The notes under the pieces were generated by a model that saw only the letters and a program-made list of their open reading frames with translations, made no database searches and was not told the DNA's origin. Position numbers and translations under genes: made by a program. Below, one piece after another: positions 14,615 to 17,886 of a DNA stretch of 17,886 bases. Every line of letters begins with the position of its first letter. Position 1 is the stretch's first letter. The DNA comes from CAZGSG01 sp964528095. Its GTDB lineage: Bacteria > Bacteroidota > Bacteroidia > Chitinophagales > Chitinophagaceae. The DNA lies in the NCBI GenBank assembly GCA_964528095.1, contig CAZGSG010000109.1:1-17886 (forward strand), written 5' to 3'.

Positions 14615-17599
14615 TTAGAATCCAACGTTTACACCAAAAGTGAACGAACGTGTATCAGGGAATGCATCAGGATTTACTTCCGGGCTGTACGATTTATATT
14701 TTGTACTGGTAAAAAGATTATTGGACATTACATAAAAACGGAAATTGCTGATATGTACTTTTTCAAGGATCTGCGGCGGCACACTATAGCTCAGCGATAA
14801 GGTCCGCAACCGGATATAAGATGCATCCTGCACTGCCAGTGAACTCAGGTAACTACCCGTAACACTGCGTGGTCTTGGATAAGAAGTAGATGGATTTTCA
14901 GGGGTATAATAAGGAACTTTTATACCATTTAATATGCCCTGCAAAGAACCACCCGTTGCGTAATCGGCCAGGTAAGGATTGTATTTATGTGCCCCTTCCA
15001 CTATATACAGGTCGGCAAACAATTCAAATCTTTTATAACTAAGCGTGGTAGCGATGGAACCAAAGAATTTCGGGTCCGGTTTGATCAGGATATTGTCCGC
15101 ATCGGTGATCTTGCCATCGCCATTTGTATCAACTACGCGGATATCTCCCGGCAGTATGCCTGCCTGTGTAGCTTGTGCAGATTTCTGGATCTCTTCCACA
15201 CTCTGGAATATACCGTCGAATCGTTGCTGACGGATAATATTGATAGGCTGACCAATATACCTGTTCCGGCCCACATCGTCTTTTGGTTTACCATTAATAT
15301 CCAACAGTCCTGTTTTTAAAATCTTATTCCTGTTATTGGCAAAAGTGGAAGTAACTGACCAGTTGAAGTCCTTTGATCTTATGATCTGTGCATTCAACAA
15401 CAACTCAATACCACTGTTCTGTGATTGTCCTCCATTGGTGATCTGTGAGGAGAAACCGGTATTACCTGCAAGAGAGATATCAACCAGCAGGTCTTTTGTT
15501 CTTTTATCATAATATTCGATCGAACCTGTCAGGCGGTTCTGGAATAAACCGAAATCGAAACCTGCATTAAAAGTGGATGCTGTTTCCCAGGTAAGAAATG
15601 GATTAGGCAATACATTACCCGGAATATTACCACCCGTTACTACTCCTCCAAATACATAGGGATTGGAACCAACTACTCCCAATGTCTGGTAAGGAGAAAT
15701 AGCCTGATTACCTACTGAACCATAGCTGGCCCTGAATTTTAATTCATTGACCCATCTTACATTATTCATGAAAGATTCATTCTGGATCTTCCATGCAAAA
15801 GCCGCAGCCGGGAAAAACGCCCATTTATTTTTTTGCGCAAAAACAGAAGCGCCATCATACCTGCCGGTGACGGTGAACAGGTACCTGTCATATAGATTAT
15901 ACCGGATACGACCCAGGCCGGATGCGATCCTTCTCCTGTTCTCCCCGCGTGTGGCTGTCTTATTTAATGCATCAGCGATACCATCATAACCAAGCAGGTC
16001 ATTTGGAAAAGTAGTACCCACAAGCGTAGTCGTGGAATAATCTACACTCTGCACGCTACCTACGGCTGTGAAATCAACATGATTATTTTTATTGATGTTC
16101 AGATCGTAGTTCAGGATATTTTCCAACAGGTATTCTTCCCGTAAACTATTGGTCACAGAAGCGCGGCCCTGTGGTATCACACCACTGCCATGCAAACGCG
16201 TAATATAGGATCCCTCATCTGTAGTGATCCTGCTGATAAGGCTGTTGACCTTATAAGACAACCCTTTTAAGATTCTGTAATCCAGTACAATGTTCAGGTT
16301 ATACGTATTTGTCTTTGCTTCGTTCACCGACTCGCGGTTGTTCCAGAGCGGGTTGATCGTAAGGCTGGTTGGTCCCAGCGGGTATTTGTTGATATTACCC
16401 AATGAATCAAATGGTCTTGCCAGTGGTGAAAGCTGTATCACATCGAGTCCTGTTGATTCAAAGCTCTGTTTAGCAGACAGGAGGTTAATATTGGCCTGCA
16501 TGCTAAGACGATCTGATATTTTCTGATCGAGGTTCATCCGGAAGGTCCCTCTTTTATAACCAGATCCTGGTATAATGCCTTTCTGGTTAAAGAGCGAAAC
16601 ACTGGTATATAGTTTTGTATTTTCCGTACCACCGCCCACACTAACCGTATGATTTTGCACCCGTGCAGGCCCGAGGATCAGTTGATCCCAGTCAGCAAAT
16701 TGGTTATTGGCCAGTGATTTCAATTCAAAGTCGGTGAATATATTAGCATCGGGCAGATAAGCGCCATTGGGAAGATTGGCAGTGGTTCTCTGCGCTTCTC
16801 TTCTTAGTTGTGCGAATTCCAGTGGGCTGTACAGGTCAAAATTGCGGGTAAGCTTTTGCACCGTTGAATACATATCATAGTTCACCTTCATTTTACCCTG
16901 TCTTCCCCGCTTGGTTGTGATCAGCACTACCCCGTTTGCACCACGCGATCCATAGATCGCCTGGGCTGCCGCATCTTTTAATACTTCAATAGAAGTGATA
17001 CCATCTGCATTGATATCATTGATATTCGGTACCGGCACTCCATCTATTACATAGATCGGGTCGTTAGAACCGGTGATCGAGTTTCTGCCCCGGATAAGAA
17101 TGCTTGACCCACCACCCGGTCTTGCCGAACCCAGGGTCACCTGTACCCCGGCCGCCTGGCCTCTGAGCATTTCCGACACATTGGTAGAAGGTATCGCAGT
17201 GGCCCTGTCTACATTGATCCTGGCAACAGACCCCGACAGGTCACTTTTTTTCTGGGTACCATACCCAACCACTACTACTTCATCGAGGTTGCCGACCATT
17301 GTTTCCAGTTCAAAGTTGACAATACCGGAACTGGTAACGGTCTTCTCCATGGCGGCCATACCTGAAAAAGTAATAACCAGTATTCCCGGTGCCGGCAAAT
17401 CGAGCCGGTAATTACCCGAGGCATCGGTAGTCGTGGCCAGGGATGAACCTTTTAAAGAAATGGTAGCACCTGAAAGGCCTTCAATATTTGTTTTGGAACT
17501 CACCTTTCCGCTGACAGAAAGGCCTTGTGAAAAGACCCGGGCAGGTAGACATAGAAAAATAAAGCATGCCCAGAGACATAGTACAATTTTCAATTTCAT
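14615..17599 (-). CDS. SusC/RagA-family TonB-linked outer-membrane transporter
   Basis: TonB-dependent outer-membrane beta-barrel that imports oligosaccharides handed over by SusD. From the ATG at 17599 it has 994 residues. A signal peptide (about 1-24, cleavage near RVFS/QG) is followed by a carboxypeptidase-regulatory-like domain (about 27-101, VSGKV...GATISLKG...ATTTDASGNYRLDLPAPG). Next come the SusC hallmark LDEVVVVGYGTQKKSDLSGSV (105-125) and the plug domain with RGQAAGVQV...SILIRGRNSITGSNDPIYVIDGVP. The rest is barrel, ending FTFGVNVGF with the terminal aromatic residue needed for outer-membrane insertion. There is no N-terminal STN domain, so transmembrane signalling to an anti-sigma factor is not expected. 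The longest open frame starts two codons earlier at a TTG, which I reject. Confidence 0.96.
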   Translation of the reverse strand: MKLKIVLCLWACFIFLCLPARVFSQGLSVSGKVSSKTNIEGLSGATISLKGSSLATTTDASGNYRLDLPAPGILVITFSGMAAMEKTVTSSGIVNFELETMVGNLDEVVVVGYGTQKKSDLSGSVARINVDRATAIPSTNVSEMLRGQAAGVQVTLGSARPGGGSSILIRGRNSITGSNDPIYVIDGVPVPNINDINADGITSIEVLKDAAAQAIYGSRGANGVVLITTKRGRQGKMKVNYDMYSTVQKLTRNFDLYSPLEFAQLRREAQRTTANLPNGAYLPDANIFTDFELKSLANNQFADWDQLILGPARVQNHTVSVGGGTENTKLYTSVSLFNQKGIIPGSGYKRGTFRMNLDQKISDRLSMQANINLLSAKQSFESTGLDVIQLSPLARPFDSLGNINKYPLGPTSLTINPLWNNRESVNEAKTNTYNLNIVLDYRILKGLSYKVNSLISRITTDEGSYITRLHGSGVIPQGRASVTNSLREEYLLENILNYDLNINKNNHVDFTAVGSVQSVDYSTTTLVGTTFPNDLLGYDGIADALNKTATRGENRRRIASGLGRIRYNLYDRYLFTVTGRYDGASVFAQKNKWAFFPAAAFAWKIQNESFMNNVRWVNELKFRASYGSVGNQAISPYQTLGVVGSNPYVFGGVVTGGNIPGNVLPNPFLTWETASTFNAGFDFGLFQNRLTGSIEYYDKRTKDLLVDISLAGNTGFSSQITNGGQSQNSGIELLLNAQIIRSKDFNWSVTSTFANNRNKILKTGLLDINGKPKDDVGRNRYIGQPINIIRQQRFDGIFQSVEEIQKSAQATQAGILPGDIRVVDTNGDGKITDADNILIKPDPKFFGSIATTLSYKRFELFADLYIVEGAHKYNPYLADYATGGSLQGILNGIKVPYYTPENPSTSYPRPRSVTGSYLSSLAVQDASYIRLRTLSLSYSVPPQILEKVHISNFRFYVMSNNLFTSTKYKSYSPEVNPDAFPDTRSFTFGVNVGF

Positions 17600-17722
17600 A
17601 TGCAAGCTGTTTTGATTTGTTTAAGGGCCGGCCGCCTGTGTAGATGTACTGGCGACTAAAACCCTGCTTTTGATTAACAAGCATGTAAATCTATCTCCGA
17701 TTAAGGCTAAAATTGAGATTAG

Positions 17723-17786
17723 TACTACATCACTACTACATCAGGGGGCGGTTTTGAGTCATTACAGGCCCTACAGGAGTACATCA
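17723..17786. promoter_or_regulatory. TACATCA box array in the divergent susC promoter region
   Basis: The plus strand carries the 10-base direct repeat TACTACATCA at 17723-17732 and again at 17734-17743 (period 11, about one helix turn), and a third TACATCA at 17780-17786. On the susC strand each reads TGATGTA followed by G/C and T. The spacing suggests binding sites for a regulator upstream of susC or of the divergent gene. A weak -7 candidate for susC (TAGATTTA, 17693-17686 on the minus strand) lies 30 bases closer to the gene. Confidence 0.5.
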
Positions 17787-17830
17787 GCCCGACTATTTGA
17801 GTATATTCGTTTTGATTGTCGGCTATTATT

Positions 17831-17886
17831 ATGAAAAGATCCATTGTTTTCTTCTTCTTTAGCATTAGTCCCTTTTTGACATTTTT
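17831..17886 (+). CDS. Start of a divergent gene with a signal peptide (runs off the right edge)
   Basis: From ATG at 17831 the frame is open for 18 codons to the window end: MKRSIVFFFFSISPFLTF. A positive start followed by a hydrophobic run looks like an export signal. An in-frame TGA at 17813-17815 limits the start. The gene is divergent from susC, about 230 bases away. In Bacteroidota a regulator (for example a hybrid two-component sensor with a signal peptide) or another utilisation gene is often in this position, but nothing in 18 residues identifies the product. Confidence 0.5.
   Translation, partial: MKRSIVFFFFSISPFLTF

Noticed and set aside
17600..17605. TTG start for susC two codons upstream
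   Set aside because: The ATG at 17599 begins a normal signal peptide (MKLKIVLCLW), so there is no need for a rarer start.
17686..17693. Minus-strand TAGATTTA as a firm susC promoter
   Set aside because: It misses the final G of the consensus and has no clear TTG at the -33 spacing, so it is mentioned only as a weak candidate.

Overview
The window looks like chromosomal DNA of a Bacteroidota bacterium, most likely of the Chitinophagaceae type. The evidence is a SusC/SusD pair, a lipoprotein GH16 glucanase, start regions mostly without strong Shine-Dalgarno sequences, and family variants (Fmt, the NOL1/NOP2/Sun-type methyltransferase, three-part transhydrogenase) that resemble those of this phylum. 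I see no phage, IS, tRNA, rRNA or CRISPR signature. All complete genes except fmt lie on the minus strand.

Layout. (1) 1-354 is the N-terminal end of a minus-strand transglutaminase-family gene cut by the window edge. (2) 580-1506 is fmt (Met-tRNA formyltransferase, plus strand), followed by a heptanucleotide tandem repeat at 1507-1562. (3) 1616-3761 is a two-gene unit: a secreted LysM/double-psi-barrel protein, then a papain-fold (C1) peptidase with a lipoprotein-like signal. (4) 3867-5228 is a NOL1/NOP2/Sun-family rRNA m5C methyltransferase. (5) 5330-8457 holds a proton-translocating transhydrogenase as three genes, transcribed alpha-1, alpha-2, beta. (6) 8608-10202 is a methyltransferase followed by a secreted alpha/beta hydrolase, almost overlapping. 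(7) 10320-11640 is thyA followed by folA, which together make dTMP and recycle the resulting dihydrofolate. (8) 11641-11939 is a non-coding stretch packed with GC-rich inverted repeats. (9) 11940-17599 is a small polysaccharide utilisation locus (susC, susD, GH16 laminarinase-like lipoprotein), with two hairpins between susD and the glucanase gene. (10) 17600-17830 is a divergent intergenic region with repeated TACATCA boxes, followed by the first 18 codons of a plus-strand gene with a signal-peptide-like start.

Working together: the susC/susD/GH16 unit would bind, cut and import a beta-1,3- or mixed-linkage beta-glucan. The transhydrogenase couples NADPH supply to the proton gradient, and thyA/folA use NADPH in thymidylate synthesis. 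Most of the window is ordinary housekeeping DNA. I found no convincing new multi-gene system. The least explained signals are non-coding: the structured region upstream of thyA, the perfect 16-bp inverted repeat after susD, the heptamer array after fmt, and the box array upstream of susC. Three start codons were moved from the longest open frame to a downstream ATG (thyA, susC, hydrolase), fmt was moved from one ATG to a later one, and one gene (the methyltransferase at 9405) appears to use TTG.
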